From JBCCAG01 sp050330955 (lineage in GTDB: Bacteria > Cyanobacteriota > Cyanobacteriia > CAKZMO01): a DNA stretch of 29,650 bases. The translations under genes and the position numbers were made by a program. Below are positions 14,326-22,659 of this stretch, piece by piece. Within the stretch, counting starts at the first letter, position 1. The number at the start of each line of letters is the position of its first letter. The notes beneath the pieces are model-generated. The model made no database searches, was not told where the DNA came from, and worked only from the letters and a program-made list of their open reading frames with translations. The stretch covers positions 1 through 29,650 of the forward strand of contig JBHJHJ010000185.1 in NCBI GenBank assembly GCA_050330955.1, in the 5' to 3' direction.

Positions 14326-16470
14326 ATGTGCTATCTCAAAAGACGGCTGTGTTCATTAATCGCCGTGCTGTTAATTTGGACCGCTTGGGGTAGTCCTAGC
14401 TACGCTCAAACGGCGGATGCCCAAAGCCCCATTGTGATCGAGGCGGAAAGCATGGATCTGCAAAATTATGTGCTGGAATACTTTCCCTTTGCCTCTCTAG
14501 AGAGCGCCACCAACGGAAACGTTATTAGCCTAATTGACAAGTCTGCAGACCCCGAGAAGATCTTGGACCGTGGAACGGCGACGACCGTTTTTGAGCAGCA
14601 GCCAGGCCTCTATGACATTCAAGTTACCTACTACGACGAGAACGATGGCGTCGGCCAAATCCAGTTTCTGAAGAACGATGTGGAAATTGGAACGGTTCTT
14701 CTGAACGATTCTCCTAGGGGAAATTCACCGACAGCCGCAAACCGAAAGTCTGCAGTGATTGCCTCTAATGTAACTCTGGCCCAGGGCGATCGCTTGACCC
14801 TTGCGGGATTGAGCGATCCCAACCCCACACCGCAAAATCCCATTATTGGCGAGTTCACTCGTATCGATTCAATGGAGCTCATTTTGGACAGCGCGCCGCC
14901 CCTAGTCCCCGACCTCAGCGCACAGGCGGTTGAGGATGGGCCAGAGGTCCTCATTGCTGTACCCGGTGAGCCGGGTATGACCTACACCCTGATGAGCCAG
15001 CCCACCAATGAGGCCGGGCAGCCAGAGGGTAGCCTGCAGCCCCAAGAAATCACCGTTCCAGCAGTCCGCCCCGATGCCATTACCTTAGAGGCCGAAACGC
15101 TGGCCCTTGAAGGGTACGGCATGGATGGCCGCTTCCCCGTGGAAGGTATTAGCCTAATTTTCCGTGAGAACGGCGAAATCGTCAGGGTCGATGAGGGCGT
15201 CGCTGAAGGCCCATTTAGCGGACCAAGTGGAACCTATGACGTTGAGATGGGCTACTACGACGAAAGCGATGGCCAGGGAAGCCTAGAGGTTCTTCTGGGG
15301 GGGCGTTCTGTGGCGCAGCTCACTCTAGACGAGGATCTGGCCGGCGGGACTCCCAATCCAGCTAACTTCATAGAGCGTCAGGTTGTAGCCGAGATACCCC
15401 TCAACGAAGGGGATACCTGCACGATTGTTGGAAAGCGAAATGCAGAAGAAGGGGCCCGGGTGGACTACATCCGATTTGTGTCCCAGCCGATTTCTCCAGG
15501 ACCTATTCAGCCATTCGTGTTTGACCCTGGGGATGATTTCCAAGATTTAGGCGAGGGCCAAAGCCGAGTAGTTACAGCAGCGTACCGCGCGACCAATGCT
15601 GACGGCGCAGTGAGCGACGATGGGGCGATCGCCGTTACAACTCAGGGTGTGAATGATGAGCCGGTAATCGGTACGGATACGGGCACGCTCACAGAGTGTG
15701 GTGACACCAATGGAGATGGCCTGTTAAAAACTGGCGGCACCCTCACAATCTCTGACGTTGACTCCGGCGAATCAGGCTTTTCTGCAGCTTCGCAAGCCGG
15801 GACTTTTGGAACTTTCCAGATTGATGAAGCAGGGAACTGGCGCTACGAAGCCGACCTGAACCAGCCGGACATTCTAGATCTGGAGAAAGGTCAAAAGCTC
15901 ACTGAGACTTTTTCTGTCACGAGCTTGGATGGCACTCAAAAGTCCGATGCGGTCTCTGTGGATATCGACGGCGTGTTTAGAGCGCTTACGGTGGTTCCAC
16001 TCAATCCGAAAGCAACTTATCTGTTCACCAATCAAGACCCTGATGCTATAGACGTATCGGCCATAGAGCTACCGTCAGAGATCAGTCCAGGTGACACAAT
16101 CAAGCTAGAGTCCGTTGGTTCCTTCTTTTTCTTCGAGGGCAGTGACCCAACGCGCCGTGCTTTTGATGAAATGGTGGGCGTTTTTAGCGCAACGGATCAG
16201 CTCGGTCCGCTGAAGGACGCCAGTGGTCGAAATAATATTGCCAGGGTTGTGGACGCCATCGACGCTGGGGAAGACACCCAAACTGGACGCACCTCTCAAG
16301 GACTCATCAAAACTGATATTCCTCAAGACTTTGCGATAGTGTCCACCCGGATCCAGGTTCCTGCCGGGGCCCGCTACCTCTTTGTCTCTCCCAGAGACAG
16401 CTTCTTCGGGGACAATTCAGTCAACGGAAACTGGGCAATCCGCATTAGTGTTCGAGACTGCGCGTCTTGA
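14326..16470 (+). CDS. Secreted multidomain protein: two carbohydrate-binding-like domains, VCBS repeat, C-terminal lectin-like domain
   Basis: This 714-residue protein has a clear Sec signal (positively charged start, then a hydrophobic core, then SYAQ). Two related domains follow, at about 35-190 and 245-390. Both begin with an IEAES/LEAETL motif and contain a YDxxxxYYDExDGxG motif, like family 6/35 carbohydrate-binding modules. Residues of about 400-550 form a VCBS-type repeat (GQSRVVTAAYRATN, TTQGVNDEPVI, GNWRYEADL). The C-terminal 150 residues (SPGDTIKLESVGSFFFF, IQVPAGARYLFVSPRDSFFGDN, NWAIRISV) resemble the galactose-binding PA-IL/LecA-like domain. No catalytic domain or membrane anchor is seen, so an extracellular adhesion or matrix role is inferred. 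A strong AGGAG site lies 6 bases before the ATG, and a terminator follows. Confidence 0.8.
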   Translation: MCYLKRRLCSLIAVLLIWTAWGSPSYAQTADAQSPIVIEAESMDLQNYVLEYFPFASLESATNGNVISLIDKSADPEKILDRGTATTVFEQQPGLYDIQVTYYDENDGVGQIQFLKNDVEIGTVLLNDSPRGNSPTAANRKSAVIASNVTLAQGDRLTLAGLSDPNPTPQNPIIGEFTRIDSMELILDSAPPLVPDLSAQAVEDGPEVLIAVPGEPGMTYTLMSQPTNEAGQPEGSLQPQEITVPAVRPDAITLEAETLALEGYGMDGRFPVEGISLIFRENGEIVRVDEGVAEGPFSGPSGTYDVEMGYYDESDGQGSLEVLLGGRSVAQLTLDEDLAGGTPNPANFIERQVVAEIPLNEGDTCTIVGKRNAEEGARVDYIRFVSQPISPGPIQPFVFDPGDDFQDLGEGQSRVVTAAYRATNADGAVSDDGAIAVTTQGVNDEPVIGTDTGTLTECGDTNGDGLLKTGGTLTISDVDSGESGFSAASQAGTFGTFQIDEAGNWRYEADLNQPDILDLEKGQKLTETFSVTSLDGTQKSDAVSVDIDGVFRALTVVPLNPKATYLFTNQDPDAIDVSAIELPSEISPGDTIKLESVGSFFFFEGSDPTRRAFDEMVGVFSATDQLGPLKDASGRNNIARVVDAIDAGEDTQTGRTSQGLIKTDIPQDFAIVSTRIQVPAGARYLFVSPRDSFFGDNSVNGNWAIRISVRDCAS

Positions 16471-16528
16471 TTGAGCGAGGGAGTGGTAATTTTTTCCCTC
16501 CTAAGTAACTGAACTTATGTAAGTAATG

Positions 16529-16564
16529 CTGCCTCCTGGCCCAACGGCTGGGGGGCAGTTTTCT
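16529..16564 (+). terminator. Rho-independent terminator of the secreted-protein gene
   Basis: A GC-rich stem with outer arms CTGCC (16529-16533) and GGCAG (16554-16558), extended inward by CC/GG and wobble pairs, is followed at once by TTTTCT. It lies about 60 bases past the stop of the secreted-protein gene. Confidence 0.75.
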
Positions 16565-16593
16565 ATTGCGCTGCCCCTGTGACAAGCAGCAGA

Positions 16594-17658
16594 CTACGGA
16601 CGGTCTGCCTCGGTGGCATCCTGAGCCAGATCAAACGTGACCATCACGGGGAAATGGTCGCTTTTCACCGCCGTATCAGGGCAGTAGGGCGTATCGGCGT
16701 AGGGAATTGTCGCGGCGGTGACGGGCCAGCGGGCGGCTTCGTTGGCTACAAAAACGAAATCGAGCACGCTGTTATAGCGATCGCTGCAGTAGGTGGTGGT
16801 CAGGGGCTGGGGGCGCACCCAGGTAAAGATCCCCTCCGCTGTCATCAGGTCAAACCCTAAATCTCGCTTCCCCGCGTCCCCCGCTTCCACATCAAAATCG
16901 AAGTTGTAATCTCCCACCGCAATCACCGGCAGCGGCAGCGATCGCCCCCACTGATTCAGCCAGCGTGCTTGCTGATGCCGCTTTTCTGCGTCCGAGCGGT
17001 AGAGGTGGTTCACCATAAATAAAAACTGCTGCGCCGTCTCACGAATCTGGAACTGAGCCACCAGCGGGGCCCTCACGCGCCCTTCAAAGCTCAGCTCCTC
17101 CAGCTCCTCGAAGGCGATCAGCTCGAGCAGTGCCTCATTGTAAATAATCGCCAGGCGATCGCCCCCGCCCGTGCTGCCGAAGATCGTAGTGAAGTTGGCC
17201 CCCTCTCCCGCTTCTGCCCCTTCTTCCAGTACCCCGATCCAGCCCTCGTTCTGCACCTCAGAAAGTCCCCACAGGTCGACCCCAGACAGCGGAGCAAAAT
17301 ATTCTCTGGCCAGGTAGGCCGGGGCCGCATCTCCCGACTCTAGGTTAAAGCCGACGACGGTGAGTTCTGAAGCGTCTGCCTGCCCTCGGAGCTGCTCTTG
17401 AAGGGCGAGAAGGTCCTCTAGCTCTGGACTGCCGGCACATCCCCCCATAGCGCTCCCCCCCAAGAGTAGGCCAGCCAAGAGCGCAGCCCGCGCAGCTATC
17501 GAGTCATGCCATACCCTCAGCGGTCTCAGAGAGATAACTCTTTGAAGATAGAGGCCTACATTATGCGCTTTTCCCTCTAAGCTCAATGTCTCTTGGCGAC
17601 AAGGTTTCAGAGAATCAAGGGGGGGAAGCTCGACTTGTGTGGTCTCAGAGAAAATCAT
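16594..17658 (-). CDS. Endonuclease/exonuclease/phosphatase-fold lipoprotein
   Basis: The protein has an endonuclease/exonuclease/phosphatase (EEP) domain with its expected metal and catalytic residues in order. These are the Asn of VVGFNLE, the Glu of GLSEVQNEG, the MVNHLYRSD segment, VGDYNFD, and the final SDHFPV. EEP enzymes hydrolyse phosphodiester or phosphomonoester bonds in DNA, phosphoinositides or similar substrates, and this one cannot be assigned further. A lipoprotein-type signal precedes the domain (ALLAGLLLGGSAMGGC), so it is probably exported and lipid-anchored. The start is uncertain: the ATG at 17658 and another at 17697 both leave 60 or more residues before the lipobox, which is abnormal. 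An in-frame TTG at 17586 would give a shorter leader. The gene is convergent with the secreted-protein gene. Confidence 0.8.
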   Translation of the reverse strand: MIFSETTQVELPPLDSLKPCRQETLSLEGKAHNVGLYLQRVISLRPLRVWHDSIAARAALLAGLLLGGSAMGGCAGSPELEDLLALQEQLRGQADASELTVVGFNLESGDAAPAYLAREYFAPLSGVDLWGLSEVQNEGWIGVLEEGAEAGEGANFTTIFGSTGGGDRLAIIYNEALLELIAFEELEELSFEGRVRAPLVAQFQIRETAQQFLFMVNHLYRSDAEKRHQQARWLNQWGRSLPLPVIAVGDYNFDFDVEAGDAGKRDLGFDLMTAEGIFTWVRPQPLTTTYCSDRYNSVLDFVFVANEAARWPVTAATIPYADTPYCPDTAVKSDHFPVMVTFDLAQDATEADRP

Positions 17659-17768
17659 AAAAGTAATGCATGGCGCGGTGCAGAAGTCTCCCCCCATGGT
17701 ATCGACTTTGGTTTCTCAGCGATCGCTCATGCGGCCATTAGGACAATCTTATTTCTGGAATAGTTCCC

Positions 17769-17788
17769 CCTAAGATTATCTCCTTAGG
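17769..17788. promoter_or_regulatory. Inverted repeat upstream of the ABC ATPase gene
   Basis: CCTAAG (17769-17774) and CTTAGG (17783-17788) form a perfect six-base inverted repeat with an 8-base spacer, about 25 bases before the ATG. Its size and spacing would suit a dimeric regulator, but no protein can be named from the sequence. Confidence 0.3.
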
Positions 17789-17813
17789 CTTAGTACAGTT
17801 AAAGCGCTGGGGC

Positions 17814-18782
17814 ATGCCCTGGTTGGCGACATTCACCGACACCCTAATCCACGCCAGATTGGTTAACGCGAATATTATGACGACTACCTTCAACTGGACC
17901 GCTCAGTCAACGACCGGCAAATCCCACGCGCTTGGTGCTGGCCGACTCTTTAGGGGCAATCAGCGCGTTAGCGATTCCGCCCAGTCAGGGGTGAAGGATG
18001 CTACTCAGTCAAAGGTTGAAGATACTGCTCAACCTAAGGTTGAAGATGCCATTACCGTTCACCAAGTGGCTATGACCTACGGAGCAGGTAAGCGGGCGAC
18101 TCAGGTGCTCCACAATGTCAGCCTAGCGGTAACCCCAGGGGATATCCACTTACTCATGGGGCCCTCCGGCTCTGGAAAGACCACCCTGCTGTCCATCATG
18201 GGGGGAATTCTGCGGCCCACCCAGGGGCAGGTTTACCTCCAGGGAACCGACATTACCCGCCTGAACCGAAAAGCGCTCGCTCGCTTCCGCCGCCAAAATA
18301 TTGGCTTCATCTTCCAGGGATTTAACCTGTTTGGCGCCATGACCGCCACTGAGAATATTGAGGTGATCCTGAAGATGAAGGGATGGAGCCGGCGCGCGGC
18401 TCGTCTGGAGGCTCAGACACTGCTAGAGGAAGTCGGCCTAGGAGATAAGCTAAATCATCTTCCACGGGATCTCTCAGGCGGACAAAAGCAGCGAGTTGCG
18501 ATCGCTCGTGCCCTAGCCGGGGAGCCGCCGCTGATTATGGCTGACGAACCCACCTCAGCGCTGGACTCCCACAGCGGCCAAGCGGTAATTGAGCTACTGC
18601 GCCGGCTGGCTAAAGAGAAGGGACGCACGGTGCTGATGGTGACCCATGACCCCCGACTACAGTCTGTGGCCGACCAAGTCGTGTATCTTGAAGATGGTCG
18701 GCTGATGCCGCCTGCCTCACTACGATCAGAGCTGCCGCAATCTGAGATACCCCACCCCCATGAGCTGGAGCTTGTTGCCTAA
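17814..18782 (+). CDS. ABC transporter ATP-binding protein, DevA/LolD/MacB type
   Basis: The C-terminal 245 residues form a complete ABC ATPase. They include Walker A GPSGSGKT (116-123), the Q-loop FIFQGFNLF, the signature LSGGQKQRVAIARAL, Walker B LIMADEPTSALD and the H-loop VMVTHD. The family is that of LolD, MacB and the heterocyst glycolipid exporter DevA, which work with a DevC-like permease and a DevB-like membrane fusion protein. Neither partner is encoded here. The first 75 residues are extra and contain three copies of an 8-residue repeat (SAQSGVKD, ATQSKVED, TAQPKVED; DNA 17976-18047). The true start may be the ATG at 17877; neither start has a Shine-Dalgarno. The pentapeptide-repeat gene begins inside its 3' end in another frame, so the two are translationally close. 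Confidence 0.88.
   Translation: MPWLATFTDTLIHARLVNANIMTTTFNWTAQSTTGKSHALGAGRLFRGNQRVSDSAQSGVKDATQSKVEDTAQPKVEDAITVHQVAMTYGAGKRATQVLHNVSLAVTPGDIHLLMGPSGSGKTTLLSIMGGILRPTQGQVYLQGTDITRLNRKALARFRRQNIGFIFQGFNLFGAMTATENIEVILKMKGWSRRAARLEAQTLLEEVGLGDKLNHLPRDLSGGQKQRVAIARALAGEPPLIMADEPTSALDSHSGQAVIELLRRLAKEKGRTVLMVTHDPRLQSVADQVVYLEDGRLMPPASLRSELPQSEIPHPHELELVA
17976..18047 (+). repeat. Three tandem 24-bp units in the ABC ATPase leader
   Basis: Three imperfect 24-base units encode SAQSGVKD, ATQSKVED and TAQPKVED, ahead of the ATPase domain. The last two are most alike (AAGGTTGAAGAT shared). They form a charged, probably flexible segment with no counterpart in ordinary DevA or LolD proteins. Confidence 0.75.
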
Positions 18783-19338
18783 AGTTATTGCCGGTTTGCT
18801 GGCGCTTCCCGTACTGCTCGTCGGTACTTCTGGGGTTGCGGAAACGCCGAGCGATCGCCAGCAGCTCGATGAGACCGGCGTTTGCCCCGGCTGCGACCTC
18901 ATTAGGGCCGATCTCACCCAGCGAGACCTGCGGCAGGTTGATCTAACCGGTGCTGATATTCGCTTCAGCCGTCTCAGTGGGGCAAATCTCAACAGTGCCA
19001 CGCTGCAGGCCGCTGACTTAAGCTGGTCTTTGTTAGGGCAGACGTCTCTTCGAGGCAGCAATTTACGGGAGGCCCGGCTCTATCGCACCGATTTCAGCGG
19101 AGCTGACCTCAGTCGGGTTCGGCTGCAGGAGGCCAACTTACATCAGGCTAATCTGGCCGGTGCTAGCTTGGTGGGCGCTAGTCTGCAGGGCGCTTTTATG
19201 GCAGGGGCTAACCTGGCTGGCGCCGATTTGACGCAGGCCCGCTTGACCGATGCTATAGTCCAGCCAGCACAGCTTCAGGCGGCGCTCCTCTGCAATACGA
19301 TCATGCCCAACGGACGAACCAATAACCGCGACTGTTGA
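18760..19338 (+). CDS. Secreted pentapeptide-repeat protein
   Basis: This 192-residue protein has a Sec-type signal (LLPKVIAGLLALPVLLVGTSGVA) followed by CPGCDLIRADL. About 25 pentapeptide repeats of the A(D/N)LxX type run from roughly residue 46 to 175 and should form a right-handed quadrilateral beta-helix. It ends in a Cys-containing cap (LLCNTIMPNG, RDC). Cyanobacteria encode many such proteins, often lumenal or periplasmic and mostly of unknown role. The ATG at 18760 overlaps the last 23 bases of the ABC ATPase gene in a different frame, which suggests translational coupling. No separate ribosome site is visible. A terminator-like hairpin, oriented mainly for petH, follows. Confidence 0.88.
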   Translation: MSWSLLPKVIAGLLALPVLLVGTSGVAETPSDRQQLDETGVCPGCDLIRADLTQRDLRQVDLTGADIRFSRLSGANLNSATLQAADLSWSLLGQTSLRGSNLREARLYRTDFSGADLSRVRLQEANLHQANLAGASLVGASLQGAFMAGANLAGADLTQARLTDAIVQPAQLQAALLCNTIMPNGRTNNRDC

Positions 19339-19355
19339 CGTGGACGGTAATCGTG

Positions 19356-19383
19356 AAAAAAGGGGCGCACGGTCGTGCGCCCC
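19356..19383 (-). terminator. Terminator of petH (perhaps bidirectional)
   Basis: A perfect nine-pair GC-rich stem (GGGGCGCAC 19362-19370 with GTGCGCCCC 19375-19383) closes a GGTC loop. On the minus strand it is followed by six T residues, the classic form of an intrinsic terminator, about 55 bases past the petH stop. On the plus strand it lies 23 bases after the pentapeptide-repeat gene but has only a weak T run. Confidence 0.85.
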
Positions 19384-19438
19384 TACGGGTTTGGAATAAA
19401 TTAACCTAACCTAAACCATTTTCCGGTCCAAACGGGGT

Positions 19439-20668
19439 TTAGTAGGTCTCAACGTGCCAGCGGTGCTCCTTCTTCTTGATCTCGCGCTGGTATTCCTTCC
19501 AGTCAATGCCTTCCTTAGCCGCCTCAGCCGAAAGCGCCTCGTCGATGCCGTCTTCCATACCCTTCAGACCACAGATGTAGGTGTGGGTCTTTTTGTCCTT
19601 GATCATCTCCCACAGCTCAGCGGCGTGCTCCGCAACGCGGTGCTGAATGTACATCTTGCCGCCGTCCTGGTTCTTCTGCTCTCGGCTGATGGCGTAGGTG
19701 AGACGGAAATTGTCTGGGTACTTCTCCTGCATTGCCTCTAGCTCCTCTTTGTAGAGGATGTTGGGCGTAGTGGGAATGCCGAAGATGAGCCAGGCCTTAC
19801 CCCGGTAGCTGTTGTAGTCGGGGTTGAGCTGCCGCTCATCTTCTTTGAACATCCGCCACAGGTAGGCCCGAAATGGCGCGATCCCCGTGCCTGTCGCCAT
19901 CATGATGACGTTAGCGTCCTCGTCATCGGGCAGCAGCATCTCCTTACCAACCGGACCCGTAATCTGCGCCTCAGCGCCCACGGGCAGATTGCAGAGGAAG
20001 GTCGAGCAAACGCCCTTCACGGTCTCACCGGTCTCCGGGTGCTTGTACTCAAGCTGACGCACGCAGAGGGACACGGTGTCGTCGTCGAGCTTGTCGCCAT
20101 GGCGGGTAGATGCGATGGAGTAGAGGCGCAGCTTATGGGGCTTGCCGTTCTCGTCGGTGCCGTCGGGGATGATGCCGATGCTTTGCCCTTCTAGGTAGCG
20201 CATATCGCTATTCGACACATCAAACGTGATGTGCTGCACATCCCCAGAACCCCCTTCACCCACTAGGGCATAGTTCTCGATGCATTTGCCTATTAAAGGA
20301 TCTTTGGGACGGTAAATATTAACCGGGATATCTTGCTTTTTTTCTTTTGCTTGAGTCATGTTTTTTTCGCTTTGCTGAGTTTCTGGGCCACCATTACCTG
20401 TGTCGCCATTAACCAAACCTTGCATCGCACCGTCATCCGTAATGGGATAGATGCCCACGATTTTGCCACCCAAACGAGTGATTCGCTGCATCTCCTCGTT
20501 CATCCGGTCGTAGGGAACCGTGATTCGGACGGTACCACTGTTGCGGATGGGATAGTTTAGCTGGTCAGTGGCGCTGTTTTGACGCAGACCCTCGACTTCG
20601 TAGACAAAGAGCCGGGCGCCGTACTCCGTATTGCTAGAACTTCCGCCGACTGCGTTTGGTTTATACAT
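19439..20668 (-). CDS. petH: Ferredoxin-NADP+ oxidoreductase with CpcD-like linker domain
   Basis: FNR passes electrons from photosystem I-reduced ferredoxin to NADP+. This 409-residue cyanobacterial form has an N-terminal CpcD-like linker domain (about 17-76, ARLFVYEVEGL to GKIVGIYPI) that attaches the enzyme to phycobilisomes. A Gly/Gln-rich hinge and then the catalytic part follow. The catalytic part shows FAD binding at RLYSIAS and GVCSTFLCNL, NADP(H) binding at MMATGTGIAPFR and YICGLKGMEDG, and the C-terminal Tyr409 that stacks on the flavin. An internal Met104 (ATG at 20359) corresponds to the start of the short FNR isoform known from Synechocystis. The ATG at 20668 is the full-length start; no strong Shine-Dalgarno is seen. 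Its own terminator follows. Confidence 0.97.
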   Translation of the reverse strand: MYKPNAVGGSSSNTEYGARLFVYEVEGLRQNSATDQLNYPIRNSGTVRITVPYDRMNEEMQRITRLGGKIVGIYPITDDGAMQGLVNGDTGNGGPETQQSEKNMTQAKEKKQDIPVNIYRPKDPLIGKCIENYALVGEGGSGDVQHITFDVSNSDMRYLEGQSIGIIPDGTDENGKPHKLRLYSIASTRHGDKLDDDTVSLCVRQLEYKHPETGETVKGVCSTFLCNLPVGAEAQITGPVGKEMLLPDDEDANVIMMATGTGIAPFRAYLWRMFKEDERQLNPDYNSYRGKAWLIFGIPTTPNILYKEELEAMQEKYPDNFRLTYAISREQKNQDGGKMYIQHRVAEHAAELWEMIKDKKTHTYICGLKGMEDGIDEALSAEAAKEGIDWKEYQREIKKKEHRWHVETY

Positions 20669-21623
20669 ATCCGTCCAAAATGCCTTTATCTGCTATACAT
20701 TGAATGTGGCGCGACCGAACCGTCCACGCCGTTGCCCCTGTCGATTTCAGCCATGCGGCAAACTTTCGAAGTGCGACGGAAGGAATCTGACAGTGAAGCA
20801 GTTTTTATTAGCCTAGCATTGACAAGCCATCTGAACGAACTGGGCTTTGGCACAAGGTCTACATCTGTAATAACTTATGAGCGCTGCGAGAGCCTGCATT
20901 CTTCATGTTTTTCACGCTTTCTCTAAGTCAGCGATCGCCCACAAATCACGGCACTTGAAGGATGGTTAGAGCGTCGCTATCTGTAGCAACAAACTAGCAA
21001 TCAATCTCGCTTCACGCTGTAAAGAATGTTGCTGTTTGGGTTCCATTGGGGCTTAAGTAGGCCTTGAGTGTCTAAAGGGGATCTGGGCTGTGGAGGCTTG
21101 ACATCTCAACCAAAACGACCTCAAACCGGCGGGGTCCTTCACAAACTCGCCTCAGGTCAGCCAAAGAGAATCTCAGCCCAGATAAGCCTTGTAGTGGGGA
21201 TCGGCTTCTGGTAATATCAACGGTGATATCTAGTACTAAATACTTACGTTTTTGGTGCAGATTTGTCTACCCAAGCGATCGCTACGGCGCTGACGGGTTG
21301 TCAGCAAAGCCGTGGGAGCTCTTCGGCCCGAGATACCATCAATCCATTGCAATTAAGCCCAAACGTCTTTGCGTCTTCTGGATAAAGGTTGTTGATCGCG
21401 GACCGCCAAGTTCAGTGGAATGGTATCTACATTGGTTTTGCAGGTGCAACTGGTGATGCTGATGCTGGTATTGTACACATAGCATCTCAATGTGAATTTC
21501 CTTGTGTGAGGCGGCTCACACATTTGGCGGGAGGTCAGGGCGATTTTGCTCAATCCTAGCTTCTAGTATGGATGTTTTGCTGTTTGTTCATAGTTTATTA
21601 AGACTGTTTGTTGAGGGAGCCTA
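20669..21623. other. Long divergent spacer between petH and prk
   Basis: These 955 bases separate two light-related genes on opposite strands and hold no convincing coding region; frames at 20579-20926 and 21223-21456 have no family resemblance. The spacer contains several inverted repeats: AGCAACA/TGTTGCT (20985-20991/21027-21033), ATCTGGGCTG/CAGCCCAGAT (21081-21090/21174-21183), and ATATCA/TGATAT (21214-21219/21224-21229). No clean -35/-10 pair stands out for either gene. Room exists for one or more small RNAs. Confidence 0.6.
21081..21183. ncRNA. Candidate structured RNA element in the petH-prk spacer
   Basis: A perfect ten-base closing stem (21081-21090 with 21174-21183) brackets 83 bases. 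Further pairing is possible inside: GGAGGC/GCCTC and GGCTTGAC/GTCAGCC with a bulge. This gives a long, mostly closed structure of about 103 bases. It does not match a known RNA that I can recognise. Strand and transcription are unknown. Confidence 0.25.
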
Positions 21624-22625
21624 ATGAGTAAGCCAGACCGGGTGGTTTTGATTGGTGTTGCTGGAGATTCTGGGTGCGGTAAGTCTACATTCTTGCGCCG
21701 CCTAAGTGATTTATTCGGCGAAGAGTTTATGACGGTGATCTGTCTAGACGACTACCACAGCTTAGATCGTAAGGGACGGAAAAAAGCTGGCGTGACTGCG
21801 CTGAATCCAAAGGCAAATAACTTTGATCTGATGTATGAGCAGGTCAAGGCGATTAAAGCAGGGAACGCCATCGACAAGCCAATCTACAACCATGAGACTG
21901 GCGAACTTGACCCTCCCGAGCGTGTTGAGCCCAACCACATCGTTGTTATTGAGGGTCTGCACCCGATGTATGACGAGCGGGTGCGCGGGCTGCTGGACTT
22001 TAGCGTTTACCTCGACATCAGCGACGAGGTCAAGGTGGCTTGGAAGATTCAGCGGGATATGGCTGAGCGGGGTCACACCTACGAAGACGTCATCGCTTCC
22101 ATCAACGCCCGTCGCCCCGATTTCGAGGCCTACATCGACGTCCAGAAGCAGTACGCCGACGTCGTTATCCAGGTGCTGCCCACGAACCTCATCCCTGACG
22201 ACAAAGAGCGCAAGATTCTGCGGGTGCGCCTCATTCAGCGAGACGGTAAGGAAGGCTTCGATCCGGTCTACCTATTTGATGAGGGGTCAACCATCAACTG
22301 GACGCCCTGTGGTCGTAAGTTGACCTGCTCTTACCCTGGTTTTCGCATGTACTACGGGCCTGATGCCTACTTCGGCAACGAAGTCTCCGTGCTTGAGGTA
22401 GACGGTCAGTTTGACAAGCTGGAAGAAATGATTTACGTCGAGAGCCACTTGAGCAACACTTCGGCTAAGTTCTACGGCGAAATGACCGAGCTGCTGCTCA
22501 AGCACCGCGAGTATCCCGGCTCTAACAACGGCACCGGGCTGTTCCAGGTGCTTGTGGGCATGAAGATGCGGGATACCTACGAGCAGCTTATCGCTCAAAA
22601 GGCACCGGCAGCAGCGACGGCGTAG
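21624..22625 (+). CDS. prk: Phosphoribulokinase
   Basis: This enzyme phosphorylates ribulose 5-phosphate to ribulose 1,5-bisphosphate, the CO2 acceptor of the Calvin cycle. The 333-residue protein has the P-loop GDSGCGKST (14-22), ICLDDYHSLDRKGRK and VVIEGLHPMYDERVR. The regulatory cysteines of oxygenic phototrophs are visible: Cys18 in the P-loop with Cys40, and the C-terminal pair Cys229/Cys235 in TPCGRKLTCSYPG. They allow thioredoxin control and assembly with CP12 and GAPDH. A strong site (GAGGGAG) sits five bases before the ATG. A stable hairpin follows the gene. It is divergent from petH across a long spacer. Confidence 0.98.
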   Translation: MSKPDRVVLIGVAGDSGCGKSTFLRRLSDLFGEEFMTVICLDDYHSLDRKGRKKAGVTALNPKANNFDLMYEQVKAIKAGNAIDKPIYNHETGELDPPERVEPNHIVVIEGLHPMYDERVRGLLDFSVYLDISDEVKVAWKIQRDMAERGHTYEDVIASINARRPDFEAYIDVQKQYADVVIQVLPTNLIPDDKERKILRVRLIQRDGKEGFDPVYLFDEGSTINWTPCGRKLTCSYPGFRMYYGPDAYFGNEVSVLEVDGQFDKLEEMIYVESHLSNTSAKFYGEMTELLLKHREYPGSNNGTGLFQVLVGMKMRDTYEQLIAQKAPAAATA

Positions 22626-22659
22626 CGATCGCGACCTACTGCCCAAAATGGCAGCTGAT

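Noticed and set aside
20579..20926. 115-codon frame overlapping the petH start
   Set aside because: Starts antisense inside petH, no ribosome site, no conserved motif.
21400..21560. Peptide-like stretch (VQWNGIYIGFAGATGDADAG) in another frame of the petH-prk spacer
   Set aside because: It reads like protein but has an in-frame stop just upstream and no good start; too short to call even as a gene remnant.
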